DNA of 21,856 nucleotides from a virus, in IMG/VR virus record IMGVR_UViG_3300012209_000029, positions 1 through 21,856 of that record. One strand, given 5' to 3'. Position numbers and translations under genes: made by a program. The notes below the pieces were generated by a model, which saw only the letters and a program-made list of their open reading frames with translations, was not told the DNA's origin and did no database searches. Position 1 is the first letter of the stretch. Every line of letters starts with the position of its first letter. This document shows positions 10,199-16,848 of the stretch, piece after piece.

Positions 10199-11047
10199 AT
10201 GACGTACAAACGTAACTTCGTAATTGCAGTAAAAGTTGGGGGTAAGGTTCTCCGTGAGAACGGGGATGAGGTTCAACTTCCTTTTGGGAGTGAATACTCT
10301 GTGCTTTTGAAGAATACGAATAGTGTTCGAGCTATGGCTCAGATCAGTATCGATGGCGTCTCAGCCGGACCCTGGTATATTCTGGGTCCAAATTCAAGTG
10401 TTGAGATTGAGCGTTTCAACAACAGTGGGAACCAAGAGCGCGGAAATAAGTTCAAGTTTATTGAGCGAACGCAAGCGGTGGAGACTCATCGCGGAATCAA
10501 GATCGAGGATGGTTTGGTTCGCGTCGAGTTCAAGAAAGAAAAGGTGTGGGAGCCGCCGAAGACGGTAGAGCACCATACCTATCATCACCATCAGTATGAT
10601 TATCACCCATGGCGATATATTCCGTCGCCATCATGGCCTTCATATCCGTCTCCATACATTATATGGTGTAATACCTCGATTCATAACCAGAGTCAGCAGA
10701 ATACGTCGTATAAAAGTATAGCGGCTACTACTCGTGCATCGGGTTCAGTTCAACCGATGGCTATGAACATGATGTCGGTGAATATGCAGTCATCTTCGAT
10801 CCCAAACGAGGCTGGCATCACCGTCCCTGGCAGTGAAAGTAGACAAGCCTTTACAAGTGTTTGGGGATTCGACACCGAACCCCAGACTGAAGTGCTTACG
10901 TTGAAGTTGATAGGTCGCAGTGGGCCGGTTGCGGTAGAGAAGCCGGTTACGGTGGACCTTCGAGCAGTTTGTCAAACATGTGGCAAGCGGGCAAAAGGCG
11001 ATGCGAAGTTTTGTTCGCGTTGTGGAACTAGTTTGATATTGATTTAA
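10199..11047 (+). CDS. 282-aa protein with N-terminal beta domain, His/Tyr/Pro linker and C-terminal zinc ribbon
   Basis: AAGGTGAAAC precedes ATG 10199. Residues 1-115 form a beta-rich domain (FVIAVKVGGKVL, then AQISIDGVSAGPWYILGP). Residues 124-153 are an extreme His/Tyr/Pro/Trp stretch (HHTYHHHQYDYHPW). Residues 175-250 contain a low-complexity part and a second beta segment. A short zinc ribbon closes the protein (C258-x2-C261 and C272-x2-C275, ending FCSRCGTSLILI). Such terminal zinc ribbons are widespread and often bind nucleic acid or protein. A strong terminator follows, so this gene ends a transcript. Phage proteins of this layout are usually unassigned; a structural role is a guess. 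Confidence 0.8.
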   Translation: MTYKRNFVIAVKVGGKVLRENGDEVQLPFGSEYSVLLKNTNSVRAMAQISIDGVSAGPWYILGPNSSVEIERFNNSGNQERGNKFKFIERTQAVETHRGIKIEDGLVRVEFKKEKVWEPPKTVEHHTYHHHQYDYHPWRYIPSPSWPSYPSPYIIWCNTSIHNQSQQNTSYKSIAATTRASGSVQPMAMNMMSVNMQSSSIPNEAGITVPGSESRQAFTSVWGFDTEPQTEVLTLKLIGRSGPVAVEKPVTVDLRAVCQTCGKRAKGDAKFCSRCGTSLILI

Positions 11048-11076
11048 GCATTCGAAAGTACGAAAGAGTTTCGAGA

Positions 11077-11106
11077 AGCCCATCGCTGATGGGCTTTTTG
11101 ATTTTA
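11077..11106 (+). terminator. intrinsic terminator after the zinc-ribbon gene
   Basis: AGCCCATC (11077-11084), loop GCT, GATGGGCT (11088-11095), then TTTTTGATTTT. An 8-bp GC-rich perfect stem followed by a T-run is a textbook rho-independent terminator. It lies 30 bp after the stop codon at 11047. Confidence 0.9.
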
Positions 11107-11135
11107 GGGCAACATAAACCTTAGGGGTGTTGCTC
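11107..11135 (+). other. second hairpin directly after the terminator
   Basis: GGGCAACA (11107-11114) pairs with TGTTGCTC (11128-11135) with one G-T, 8 bp in all, with a 13-base loop. It begins right after the terminator T-run. It may be an mRNA 5' structure of the next transcript. Confidence 0.4.
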
Positions 11136-11173
11136 TTCGTAGGCCTGTAGGGAACGGATACTGGAGCGAAAGC

Positions 11174-11188
11174 TTGACAGCCTGTCAA
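11174..11188 (+). promoter_or_regulatory. 15-bp perfect palindrome upstream of gene 11227
   Basis: TTGACAG-C-CTGTCAA is a perfect 7+1+7 dyad, 38 bp before ATG 11227 and downstream of a terminator. TTGACA equals a sigma70 -35 hexamer, but no convincing -10 lies 16-18 bp downstream. It could be an operator for a promoter of the 11227 gene. Confidence 0.4.
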
Positions 11189-11226
11189 CTCTGCGGACAC
11201 CTGAGGAAACACATAAGGAGAAGCAA

Positions 11227-11859
11227 ATGATTTTAGCAGATTATCAGGTTAACGGGCAGAGCCCATCTAAAGTAGCAACGGCTGGCACCGGGCAGGTGTT
11301 TTTTCCTCGGTTGCTAGGTACAAATTTTGGTGTTGCGCCTAGCACCCCAACATTAACAAACGCAACAGGTCAATTGAACTTACCTGGATCGCAGTATTTT
11401 GCCGCGACAAACGGTACTCGCCTTCGGTTTATCGCTTCAGGAACGGTTACAACTGGTGCAGTTACGATCACCCCAACAATTACAATGTCGGTTAATACCG
11501 GAACTTTGACAACTCCGCTTTACACTACAGTTGTCTCTGTCGCCCAAGCCCAGGCTACTGCATCTACGGCTTCTTGGTTCTTGGAAGCACACGTAGTTAT
11601 CGGTGGCTTGACTGTGGTTACAGCCGGAAATTTTGCGGGTGCAATTGTTTCCGGTCAGCAGACCGCTATGGGTATCGGGATGTCGAATAATCTTCCGGCA
11701 GTTCCGGCATGGGCTGCTGCTGCAGCTACGACAAATCCCATTTCTTGGGTGAATACGGCTACGCAATCAGTAAGCGGTTTGGTGGTCGGTGTAACCTTCG
11801 GTACAGCTAATGCTGCAAATGCAGCAACTTTGAATGAGTTCGTTATTCTAGGCGATTAA
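11227..11859 (+). CDS. beta-rich virion-type protein, unidentified
   Basis: 210 residues with AAGGAGAAGCAA before ATG 11227. After a short polar start (MILADYQVNGQSPSKVATAG) the sequence is nearly all Thr/Ala/Val/Gly/Ser, with sparse charges and a closing NEFVILGD. Its composition matches the proteins at 121-5304 and 6977. It is isolated between two intrinsic terminators, suggesting its own highly expressed transcript, as for an abundant decoration protein. No family is recognised. Confidence 0.78.
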   Translation: MILADYQVNGQSPSKVATAGTGQVFFPRLLGTNFGVAPSTPTLTNATGQLNLPGSQYFAATNGTRLRFIASGTVTTGAVTITPTITMSVNTGTLTTPLYTTVVSVAQAQATASTASWFLEAHVVIGGLTVVTAGNFAGAIVSGQQTAMGIGMSNNLPAVPAWAAAAATTNPISWVNTATQSVSGLVVGVTFGTANAANAATLNEFVILGD

Positions 11860-11878
11860 CTCAAAGTTGAAAGAGTTC

Positions 11879-11911
11879 GGGGCGGCTCTAGAAACCGCCC
11901 CACATTTTCTT
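11879..11911 (+). terminator. intrinsic terminator after gene 11227
   Basis: GGGGCGG (11879-11885) and CCGCCCC (11895-11901) form a perfect 7-bp GC stem with a 9-base loop, followed by ACATTTTCTT. The next gene's ribosome-binding site (AAGGAGAT) comes directly afterwards. Confidence 0.8.
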
Positions 11912-11922
11912 AAGGAGATAAA

Positions 11923-12657
11923 GTGAACAATCCGATAATTGATAACGCTGTCGTGAACTCGTCCATGACTCAGATCACGGTTTCAGGTAGTGGCTTCAGC
12001 CCACAATCTCAGGCGCCGCAGGTTCGGTTTAATGGTTCGGCAATAACAGTGACCTCGTTTTCGGATACTCAGTTTGTCGCCACCCTTCCAAACGGTTTGA
12101 GTGCGGCTACGTATTTACTTGAAGTAAGCACACAGGACCCTTTTGAGAAGGTTGAAGAGTTTGATGTAACCATAGGCGTTGTCGGACCACAAGGTCCTGC
12201 GGGGCCAACCGGACCTGTCGGTCCACAAGGTATTCCAGGGTCGGCTGGGTTTATTTCAAACAGTGTCCCAGGCGGTAATGTATTTTACGGGTGGGCTAGA
12301 AATCTTCCTGTTAGTACTACGCCTTTAAATGTAGCAGCTTTTGGTTCGGAAACCTCAAGTGGGATTATTCACCCTAATTATGGGGGAACAACAGCAGGTG
12401 GTCCGGCGCCAACTGTTTTAACTGATCCTTTGAATGCGCTCGGTGATTTGTGGGTTTCTTTAGTTAATAAAACAACAAACCAGCAGAGTGTTATAAGAGT
12501 ATTTCACCCAGGAGAGCAAGACCCTACTTCTGCTGATTTACCCGGCACTAACTTAAACTCCAACGGTACCATTCGATGTCAGGGTGGGGATGTGGTTTTT
12601 ATTCAGTTTCAGTTGGCGGCTGGCTCGGCTGTCATTCCATTTATATATTGGCAATAA
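11923..12657 (+). CDS. IPT/TIG-domain plus collagen-like fibre-type protein
   Basis: GTG start at 11923 behind TAAGGAGATAAA. Residues 1-85 fit an IPT/TIG immunoglobulin-like fold (ITVSGSGFSPQSQAPQVRF, then a LPNGLSAATYLLEV strand). Residues 88-109 are a short collagen stretch (GPQGPAGPTGPVGPQGIPG). The remaining 135 residues are a beta-rich C-terminal domain ending VIPFIYWQ. IPT domains occur in phage tail and fibre proteins, and short collagen segments trimerise them. The arrangement suggests a trimeric fibre with a distal binding domain; the ligand is unknown. Confidence 0.82.
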   Translation: MNNPIIDNAVVNSSMTQITVSGSGFSPQSQAPQVRFNGSAITVTSFSDTQFVATLPNGLSAATYLLEVSTQDPFEKVEEFDVTIGVVGPQGPAGPTGPVGPQGIPGSAGFISNSVPGGNVFYGWARNLPVSTTPLNVAAFGSETSSGIIHPNYGGTTAGGPAPTVLTDPLNALGDLWVSLVNKTTNQQSVIRVFHPGEQDPTSADLPGTNLNSNGTIRCQGGDVVFIQFQLAAGSAVIPFIYWQ

Positions 12658-12663
12658 GAGATC

Positions 12664-12780
12664 GTGGCTGACCTTGGCGGTACGCTGATTATTAAGCGAC
12701 CCCAGCAGCCCGACAATCCTCCTGTGGAATTCAGGGTTAGCATCCGTCATAACCGGAGCATTCTAGAAGGGAGCCCATAA
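12664..12780 (+). CDS. 38-aa hypothetical protein
   Basis: GTG 12664 follows the previous stop by six bases and the frame runs 38 codons to TAA 12778-12780 (start MADLGGTLIIKRPQQPDNPP). It is proline- and arginine-rich with no motif. Its last codons form the 5' arm and loop of the hairpin before the endonuclease gene. Coding is plausible from spacing but unproven. Confidence 0.45.
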   Translation: MADLGGTLIIKRPQQPDNPPVEFRVSIRHNRSILEGSP

Positions 12781-12810
12781 CTCCCTTCTCGATTCTTTAT
12801 GGGAGAATCG
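12765..12810 (+). promoter_or_regulatory. two back-to-back perfect hairpins before the endonuclease VII-like gene
   Basis: AGAAGGGAG (12765-12773) with CTCCCTTCT (12781-12789) is a perfect 9-bp stem with loop CCCATAA. CGATTCT (12790-12796) with AGAATCG (12804-12810) is a perfect 7-bp stem with loop TTATGGG. The second stem ends two bases before ATG 12813, and the only Shine-Dalgarno-like GGGAG lies in its loop and 3' arm. The first could terminate transcription, though its T-run is poor. The second could block translation of read-through mRNA. Confidence 0.65.
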
Positions 12811-12812
12811 AA

Positions 12813-13253
12813 ATGAGAACAAAAGAAGAGAAACTTGCCTACGATAAACGTTGGCAAAAAGAGCACCAACCTGAAGTTAATAAGTATCACAGAAACTACA
12901 GGAACGGCCACCCTGAGTATTGCGAAAAGCAAAATGATGCGCGAAAGCGCCGATCAGAACGTGATCATCAACGATACGAGGGAAATCCTCTTCGGTTTAT
13001 ATCTGCTACTCGGAAGCGAAAGTATGGAATAACTCAAGAGGAGTTTGAAGCTCGAATAGACGCACAGAAAGGTCTTTGTGCCATTTGTTTTAAGCCAATG
13101 GTCGTTCCTCATATAGACCATAATCACGCAACGGGTAAGAATCGAGATTTGTTGTGTAAGAATTGTAACACGGCATTAGGTTTGTTTTGTGAGAGCGTGG
13201 ATATCTTGAGTGGTGCTATAAAGTACCTCCAACGACACACTACTCAGGTTTGA
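12813..13253 (+). CDS. recombination endonuclease VII-like HNH endonuclease
   Basis: 146 residues. The N-terminal 75 are Lys/Arg/Glu-rich helices (TKEEKLAYDKRWQKEH) leading to KYGITQEEFEA, a signature before the endonuclease VII fold. The zinc-bound beta-beta-alpha motif follows: C89-x2-C92, then HIDHNHATGKNRDLLC with D102 and H103 matching the catalytic pair, and C115-x2-C118 with N119. T4 endonuclease VII resolves branched DNA, but many relatives scattered in phage genomes behave as homing-type nucleases. The isolated position behind two hairpins, among unrelated small genes, favours the selfish reading. Both roles remain possible. Confidence 0.88.
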   Translation: MRTKEEKLAYDKRWQKEHQPEVNKYHRNYRNGHPEYCEKQNDARKRRSERDHQRYEGNPLRFISATRKRKYGITQEEFEARIDAQKGLCAICFKPMVVPHIDHNHATGKNRDLLCKNCNTALGLFCESVDILSGAIKYLQRHTTQV

Positions 13254-13258
13254 TTTCT

Positions 13259-13609
13259 ATGGTTGCTCCTCCTACACTTGTTCATGAACTAATTAAATGG
13301 GCTACGATATTCACTAGCATTGGAAGTGCTTTAGCTGGAGTTTATCATTTTGGTATAAAAGTCTGGACTTGGATTATGGCGCCGCGCAGAATTATCATGG
13401 CGCTTACAACGAATCATTTCCCTCATCTTACAGCCACATTGCAAGAACATACTGAAGCGCTGATCGCGATGCAGTCAGATATTCGAAACCTGGATACACA
13501 GGTTTCTGGTTATAGTCAGCGTCTTGATGATACTAAGACAGCCGTGGAAAGTCTAACTACAAAGTTTATTGAGCATCTGGATAAGGTTCCCCATGCCAGC
13601 GGAGTCTAA
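13259..13609 (+). CDS. small membrane protein with coiled-coil C-terminus
   Basis: 116 residues from ATG 13259; an in-frame TTG at 13250 overlapping the endonuclease stop is an alternative start. A hydrophobic helix spans about residues 14-41 (WATIFTSIGSALAGVYHFGI) and is followed by a basic PRR segment. A long heptad-type helix fills 60-110 (AMQSDIRNLDTQVSGYSQRL). One membrane segment plus a coiled coil could be a spanin-like, holin-accessory or injection-related protein. No lysis partner (o-spanin lipobox, endolysin) is seen here, so the role is open. The next gene begins within its 3' end. Confidence 0.72.
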   Translation: MVAPPTLVHELIKWATIFTSIGSALAGVYHFGIKVWTWIMAPRRIIMALTTNHFPHLTATLQEHTEALIAMQSDIRNLDTQVSGYSQRLDDTKTAVESLTTKFIEHLDKVPHASGV

Positions 13610-13931
13610 AGCACAACGGATAGCGATGGCGATTGCGGAACATCACCCGGAAGACCTTTACGAACGCAATAAGGGTCTGAAGAAGATGACGCATACGCAA
13701 CTCCATGATTTTGCGTCCACTTCTGAAAAGGGTCTACCCGAACACGTGAAGAAAATGCACGATGGCGGTGTTGTTCCTGAAGACGGAATTTTTGAGTTGC
13801 AAAAAGGGGAATTAGTTATTCCTACTTCTCCTGCTCCTGAAGGGCCGACTCTGGTTCCGACACACCAATCTCCTTACCAGAATCATGAGTATTCTCGGGC
13901 GTCATATAAGATGGCGATGCGGAAGAGTTAA
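13593..13931 (+). CDS. conserved-type small phage protein with C-terminal ASYKMA motif
   Basis: I start this gene at ATG 13593, with AAGG at 13583-13586, overlapping the previous gene by 17 bases. The 112-residue protein opens MPAESKAQRIAMAIAEHHPE, resembling small phage proteins that begin MPAxSKAQ and contain a DFAST-KGLPEHV segment (residues about 41-53 here). A glycine turn and acidic segment (DGGVVPEDGIFELQKGE) follow. The tail EYSRASYKMAMRKS shares its core with the protein at 16622. It ends in a TAATG overlap with the next gene. No enzyme motif is visible; probably virion-associated or an assembly factor. Confidence 0.78.
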   Translation: MPAESKAQRIAMAIAEHHPEDLYERNKGLKKMTHTQLHDFASTSEKGLPEHVKKMHDGGVVPEDGIFELQKGELVIPTSPAPEGPTLVPTHQSPYQNHEYSRASYKMAMRKS

Positions 13932-14263
13932 TGGCTGAGAAAAAGAGTTGGTTAAAAATTATTGGGCGGCTGAAGCGACTTATTAATGAGGTTGGGGGTT
14001 TGTGGCAAGGAACCTCTCTTTCCGGTTATGAAGAACACGGACCCTATCATTGTGAAGATTGCTCGTTTTTGAAAGGTCAAAAAGCCGGTGAGATTTTTCG
14101 GGATGTAGATGGAAAAGGTCGTTGTAATCATCCCGCCGTGATCGCCGACCCAAAAGTTGAAAAAGATCAAAAAACAGGATTGGGGATCGTCCATATCGAA
14201 CGTGGATGTTGCGCTTTTGTGGATCAACCAAAAGAGCACAAAGGCAAGGAATCTGAAGTTTAG
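13931..14263 (+). CDS. cysteine-rich small protein, unidentified
   Basis: 110 residues from ATG 13931 in a TAATG overlap. The N-terminal helix is basic (WLKIIGRLKRLINEV). The core carries C41-x2-C44 (YHCEDCSFLKG), C65 with H67 (GRCNHP) and C93-C94 (ERGCCAFVD), a set that could bind zinc or an iron-sulfur cluster. The tail is charged. No named family is recognised. It lies in a run of short overlapping genes that are likely co-translated. Confidence 0.72.
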   Translation: MAEKKSWLKIIGRLKRLINEVGGLWQGTSLSGYEEHGPYHCEDCSFLKGQKAGEIFRDVDGKGRCNHPAVIADPKVEKDQKTGLGIVHIERGCCAFVDQPKEHKGKESEV

Positions 14264-14272
14264 GAGATCGGC

Positions 14273-14557
14273 ATGGCAGAAGAAAAGAAGAAGTTAAAGC
14301 ACCACAAGACGAGTGGGCATCATACTACAACTGTTCGTCATCATGAAGATGGTAGCCACACCGTACGCCACGATCATGAAGACGGCTCCTCTAAAGAGTA
14401 CGGCGTTGCAGACCATGATGGCATGATGGACGGTATGATGCAGCACACAAGTATGCCAGATGAGGAAGAGGCGTCTGCTGACTTGGGTGAACATGGTATT
14501 CCTGATGACATAGCCCAGAAAGCCGGGATGTCGGGGCCACGGCCTACAGGAGCATAA
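14273..14557 (+). CDS. His/Asp/Met-rich acidic small protein
   Basis: 94 residues with GGAGAT before ATG 14273. It has a Lys-rich start, then a His-rich amphipathic repeat (HHTTTVRHHEDGSHTVRHDH) and a Met/Asp-rich central part (DGMMDGMMQHTSMPDEEE). The tail is GIPDDIAQKAGMSGPRPTGA. The alternating His pattern could bind metal. Predicted largely disordered; function unknown. Confidence 0.7.
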   Translation: MAEEKKKLKHHKTSGHHTTTVRHHEDGSHTVRHDHEDGSSKEYGVADHDGMMDGMMQHTSMPDEEEASADLGEHGIPDDIAQKAGMSGPRPTGA

Positions 14558-14558
14558 T

Positions 14559-14753
14559 ATGGCACGAGTAAAGAATCCATCGCTATATCGAGCGCTTCAT
14601 AAACTTCGTAAGGGTGGTTTGCATCGAGCTTTGGGTGTTGCCGAGGGCGAGAAGATTCCGGCTGCGAAGCTGGAAGCCGCACGTAATTCAAAGAATGAGC
14701 ACGTGCGTAAGATGGCAAATTTTGCTCACACGATGAAGTCATGGAAACACTAA
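14559..14753 (+). CDS. 64-aa basic helical protein, unidentified
   Basis: The start lies one base after the previous stop, with ACAGGAG at 14546-14552. The protein is Lys/Arg/His-rich and helical (RALHKLRKGGLHRALGV, then KLEAARNSKNEHVRKMANFA). I recall similar short proteins annotated as hypothetical in phages. It may bind DNA or act in virion assembly. It overlaps the next gene by 13 bases. Confidence 0.72.
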   Translation: MARVKNPSLYRALHKLRKGGLHRALGVAEGEKIPAAKLEAARNSKNEHVRKMANFAHTMKSWKH

Positions 14754-14944
14754 ACAAGATTCTCGACGCTTTAACTAATCGGTTTCACTTGATCCTTGCC
14801 ACGATGTGTCAAGGTGCAATCGTTGTTTACCATTTCAAGACCGGGCATGATCTCGGTCCTGGGGTTGTGAACACGGTCTACGCATTTTATGCGTTGTTGG
14901 CCGGACATGCTTTTACTTATCAAAAATATCCAGATTCGCAGTAA
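14741..14944 (+). CDS. 67-aa two-helix membrane protein (holin-like layout)
   Basis: The protein has two hydrophobic helices, about residues 15-31 (FHLILATMCQGAIVVYHF) and 40-58 (PGVVNTVYAFYALLAGHAF), joined by a short KTGHD turn, with a charged end. Size and topology fit class II holins or small phage membrane proteins. No endolysin or spanin is adjacent, so holin is only a possibility. It is translationally coupled to the upstream gene by overlap. Confidence 0.68.
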   Translation: METLNKILDALTNRFHLILATMCQGAIVVYHFKTGHDLGPGVVNTVYAFYALLAGHAFTYQKYPDSQ

Positions 14945-15011
14945 CGCCGAACAGAGGGTCCCTTAGGGAACGGCGGGCGATTGCTTATGCTCTGTTAAGA
15001 GGGATCGCGGA
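14945..15011 (+). promoter_or_regulatory. structured leader before the protease gene
   Basis: CGCCG (14945-14949) pairs with CGGCG (14971-14975) around an inner TCCC-TTA-GGGA hairpin, while ACAGAG and a later CTCTGT could form an alternative helix. There is no T-run for termination. It could be an mRNA 5' structure separating the small-gene operon from the protease gene. Confidence 0.4.
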
Positions 15012-15018
15012 TAAGAAC

Positions 15019-15993
15019 ATGAAACTTGTCAAGTATGCTATCGCATTGATGTTGGTGCTTTCTCTTGGACTCCGTGCGGATCGTCAGGTTAGCATTCAAC
15101 CACCAAAAGGTTTTGAAGGCGATGTATATAAAGCAACGTTTGCTTTATATGAACATCGCGGTAAGCAAGAGCAGTTCATTTGTACAACTGAAGCTTATGA
15201 GAAGATTGGTGGTGGTTACCATTTGATTGGGGCAGGACACTGTGCCGACCCCAAAGCTGATTATTTTGCGGTAGCAGAAGATATCGGCGGTCCCGAGACA
15301 AAGGTAACTGTCATTAAATCGGAGTTAGATAAGAACGCCGACCTTGCTGTCTTCGAGATGAAAACGGATAAAGTTTACCCTGTGATTCCAATGGGGACAA
15401 TAGATGGGGAGCGCATTGGGGATGCCGTCATCAATGTAAACTTTGCAGTTGGTATCGCGAAACAGTTGAGCGAAGGCAAAATTTCAAGTGGAGTTATAGC
15501 ACCCACGGATGACAAATCTACCGATGTGTTTATAGCACAGATTTTCGGTGCTGGTGGATCATCAGGTTCTGCTGTTGTGTCTGTGAATACACATAAGATC
15601 ATTGGAATCGTAATTTATGGGTTTCAAGACGATAACAATGATGGTTTTATACCAGTGCCCTTGAATATCGGTATGGGTATTGAGCCAATCGATAAGTTTG
15701 CGGCGTTCTTGAATCGTCCAGGGTCACCGCTACCAGCAACAATCACTGACCAAGAGATGAAAGATAGTTTCGGACCAGAGCATTCCTTCATGCTTATGGT
15801 TCGTGGGGCGAGCCCAATCTTTGTCCAATCTGGATACAAGTTCAAAGTGGACATTAGCGGGTTTGAGTTGAGTGATGAAGTTTATTACGATGTCCCTGTC
15901 TACATCATCAAAGATGACAGCGGTAACTATCGCTTAGTTAGCACAGCGGAGCCCCATTACGGGGTAGATATCGACCTTATCGGAAAGCAATGA
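15019..15993 (+). CDS. secreted trypsin-like serine protease
   Basis: 324 residues. Residues 1-20 (MKLVKYAIALMLVLSLGLRA) are a signal peptide or anchor. The catalytic triad of a chymotrypsin-fold protease is visible: H74 in GAGHC, D108 in NADLAVF, and S182 in GGSSGSAV, close to the GDSGG pattern. C55 and C75 flank the His as in the classical disulfide. Residues about 255-324 form an extra C-terminal beta domain. The signal peptide argues against a cytoplasmic prohead protease and suggests an exported or envelope-acting enzyme, for example host-surface or lysis-related. The next gene overlaps it by ATGA. Confidence 0.85.
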   Translation: MKLVKYAIALMLVLSLGLRADRQVSIQPPKGFEGDVYKATFALYEHRGKQEQFICTTEAYEKIGGGYHLIGAGHCADPKADYFAVAEDIGGPETKVTVIKSELDKNADLAVFEMKTDKVYPVIPMGTIDGERIGDAVINVNFAVGIAKQLSEGKISSGVIAPTDDKSTDVFIAQIFGAGGSSGSAVVSVNTHKIIGIVIYGFQDDNNDGFIPVPLNIGMGIEPIDKFAAFLNRPGSPLPATITDQEMKDSFGPEHSFMLMVRGASPIFVQSGYKFKVDISGFELSDEVYYDVPVYIIKDDSGNYRLVSTAEPHYGVDIDLIGKQ

Positions 15994-16619
15994 AGTCAAC
16001 CCATTATATTCGACCAGTATCTTATTTCGTTCGTCACGGGGAAACCGATCTAAACGATGAGAATGTTTTTCGTGGAGACCTGGACATACCTCTCAACGAT
16101 GAGGGTAAAAAGCAGGCTCAGGAAATAGTGCAATTTTTTAAAAGCAAAGACCTCGGTCGAATCTACGGCAGTGATAGAAAGCGCGTGATCGAGACTTTGG
16201 CGCCGTTGGCTAAAGCTAAAAAGATGAAGATTGTTGTTCTTAATGATCTTGAATCTTTAAACACCGGGGATTTTTCTGGGAAGCCGAAGTCGAAAGAGAA
16301 TTTGAAAGCGATCAAATGGTATAACGAGCATCCTGAGGTTATGATCCCTGGCGGGGAAACCGTTAGAGGTTTTCGAGAGCGCGTCGATCCAGTTTTGATG
16401 AAGACTATTCACGTTGGAGATGATAATGGAATCCCTACCGTTGTTGGCGTTCACGGGTCGGTTTTGAAAGAGCTTTATAGAATGCTTTACGGAACCATTG
16501 AGAGTAAGGCCCGAGTTGAGCCAGGCGGAATTGTGGCTATCTTCAAAGGCAGTCACGGATACGAAGCCATTCCGGTTCTTGGAGAAAAGGATCGGGAGGA
16601 TATCCGGCCAGGGAGCTAG
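15990..16619 (+). CDS. histidine phosphatase (phosphoglycerate-mutase-like fold)
   Basis: 209 residues starting in the ATGA overlap with the protease stop. R15-H16-G17 in VRHGETD carries the phospho-accepting His. SDRKRVIET (61-69) matches the second substrate-binding motif with R65. E88 lies in LESLNTGDFSG, and H155 in GVHGS is the second catalytic His. All core residues of the histidine phosphatase superfamily (branch 1) are present, so the enzyme is probably active. The substrate cannot be read from sequence; sugar phosphates, nucleotides and phosphoproteins are all known in the family. Translational coupling to a secreted protease is unusual. Confidence 0.85.
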   Translation: MKSTHYIRPVSYFVRHGETDLNDENVFRGDLDIPLNDEGKKQAQEIVQFFKSKDLGRIYGSDRKRVIETLAPLAKAKKMKIVVLNDLESLNTGDFSGKPKSKENLKAIKWYNEHPEVMIPGGETVRGFRERVDPVLMKTIHVGDDNGIPTVVGVHGSVLKELYRMLYGTIESKARVEPGGIVAIFKGSHGYEAIPVLGEKDREDIRPGS

Positions 16620-16621
16620 TG

Positions 16622-16837
16622 ATGCCAGATATATTAGAAGATGTAAAGCGAGTACAAGAAGTCGCGGATAGACCCGGTAAGACCTCCCCGACTCCTGTAC
16701 CATCGGGATTGCGTAATGAGTTTTCAAACGCATCCTATAAGATGGCAGCACCAAAGAAATCAGCCACGCCAAAGGATGAAATGAGCAAGTCTTTGGATTG
16801 GAACGCTCAACAGCGTAAGGTAGCTGAAGAGCAATAA
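16622..16837 (+). CDS. 71-aa small protein with ASYKMA motif, upstream of terminase
   Basis: ATG 16622 follows GGGAG at 16611-16615; an in-frame GTG at 16619 overlaps the previous stop and is an alternative start. The N-terminus is helical and charged (DILEDVKRVQEVADRPGK), the middle Pro/Ser-rich, then EFSNASYKMAAPKK, and an amphipathic tail. It shares the E-aromatic-S-x-ASYKMA core with the protein at 13593. Its position right before the large terminase invites comparison with a small terminase, but it is short and lacks a clear helix-turn-helix, so I do not call it that. Confidence 0.7.
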   Translation: MPDILEDVKRVQEVADRPGKTSPTPVPSGLRNEFSNASYKMAAPKKSATPKDEMSKSLDWNAQQRKVAEEQ

Positions 16838-16848
16838 ACGGAGTTCCA

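Noticed and set aside
14741-14944. Definite holin annotation
   Set aside because: Two-helix topology fits, but no endolysin or spanin is adjacent and many small phage membrane proteins look alike.
15019-15993. Prohead (capsid maturation) protease
   Set aside because: It has an N-terminal signal sequence and a trypsin-like triad, and lies before rather than after portal; typical prohead proteases are cytoplasmic and of other folds.
16622-16837. Small terminase subunit
   Set aside because: Position fits, but at 71 residues with no helix-turn-helix or oligomerisation core it is too short for a confident call.
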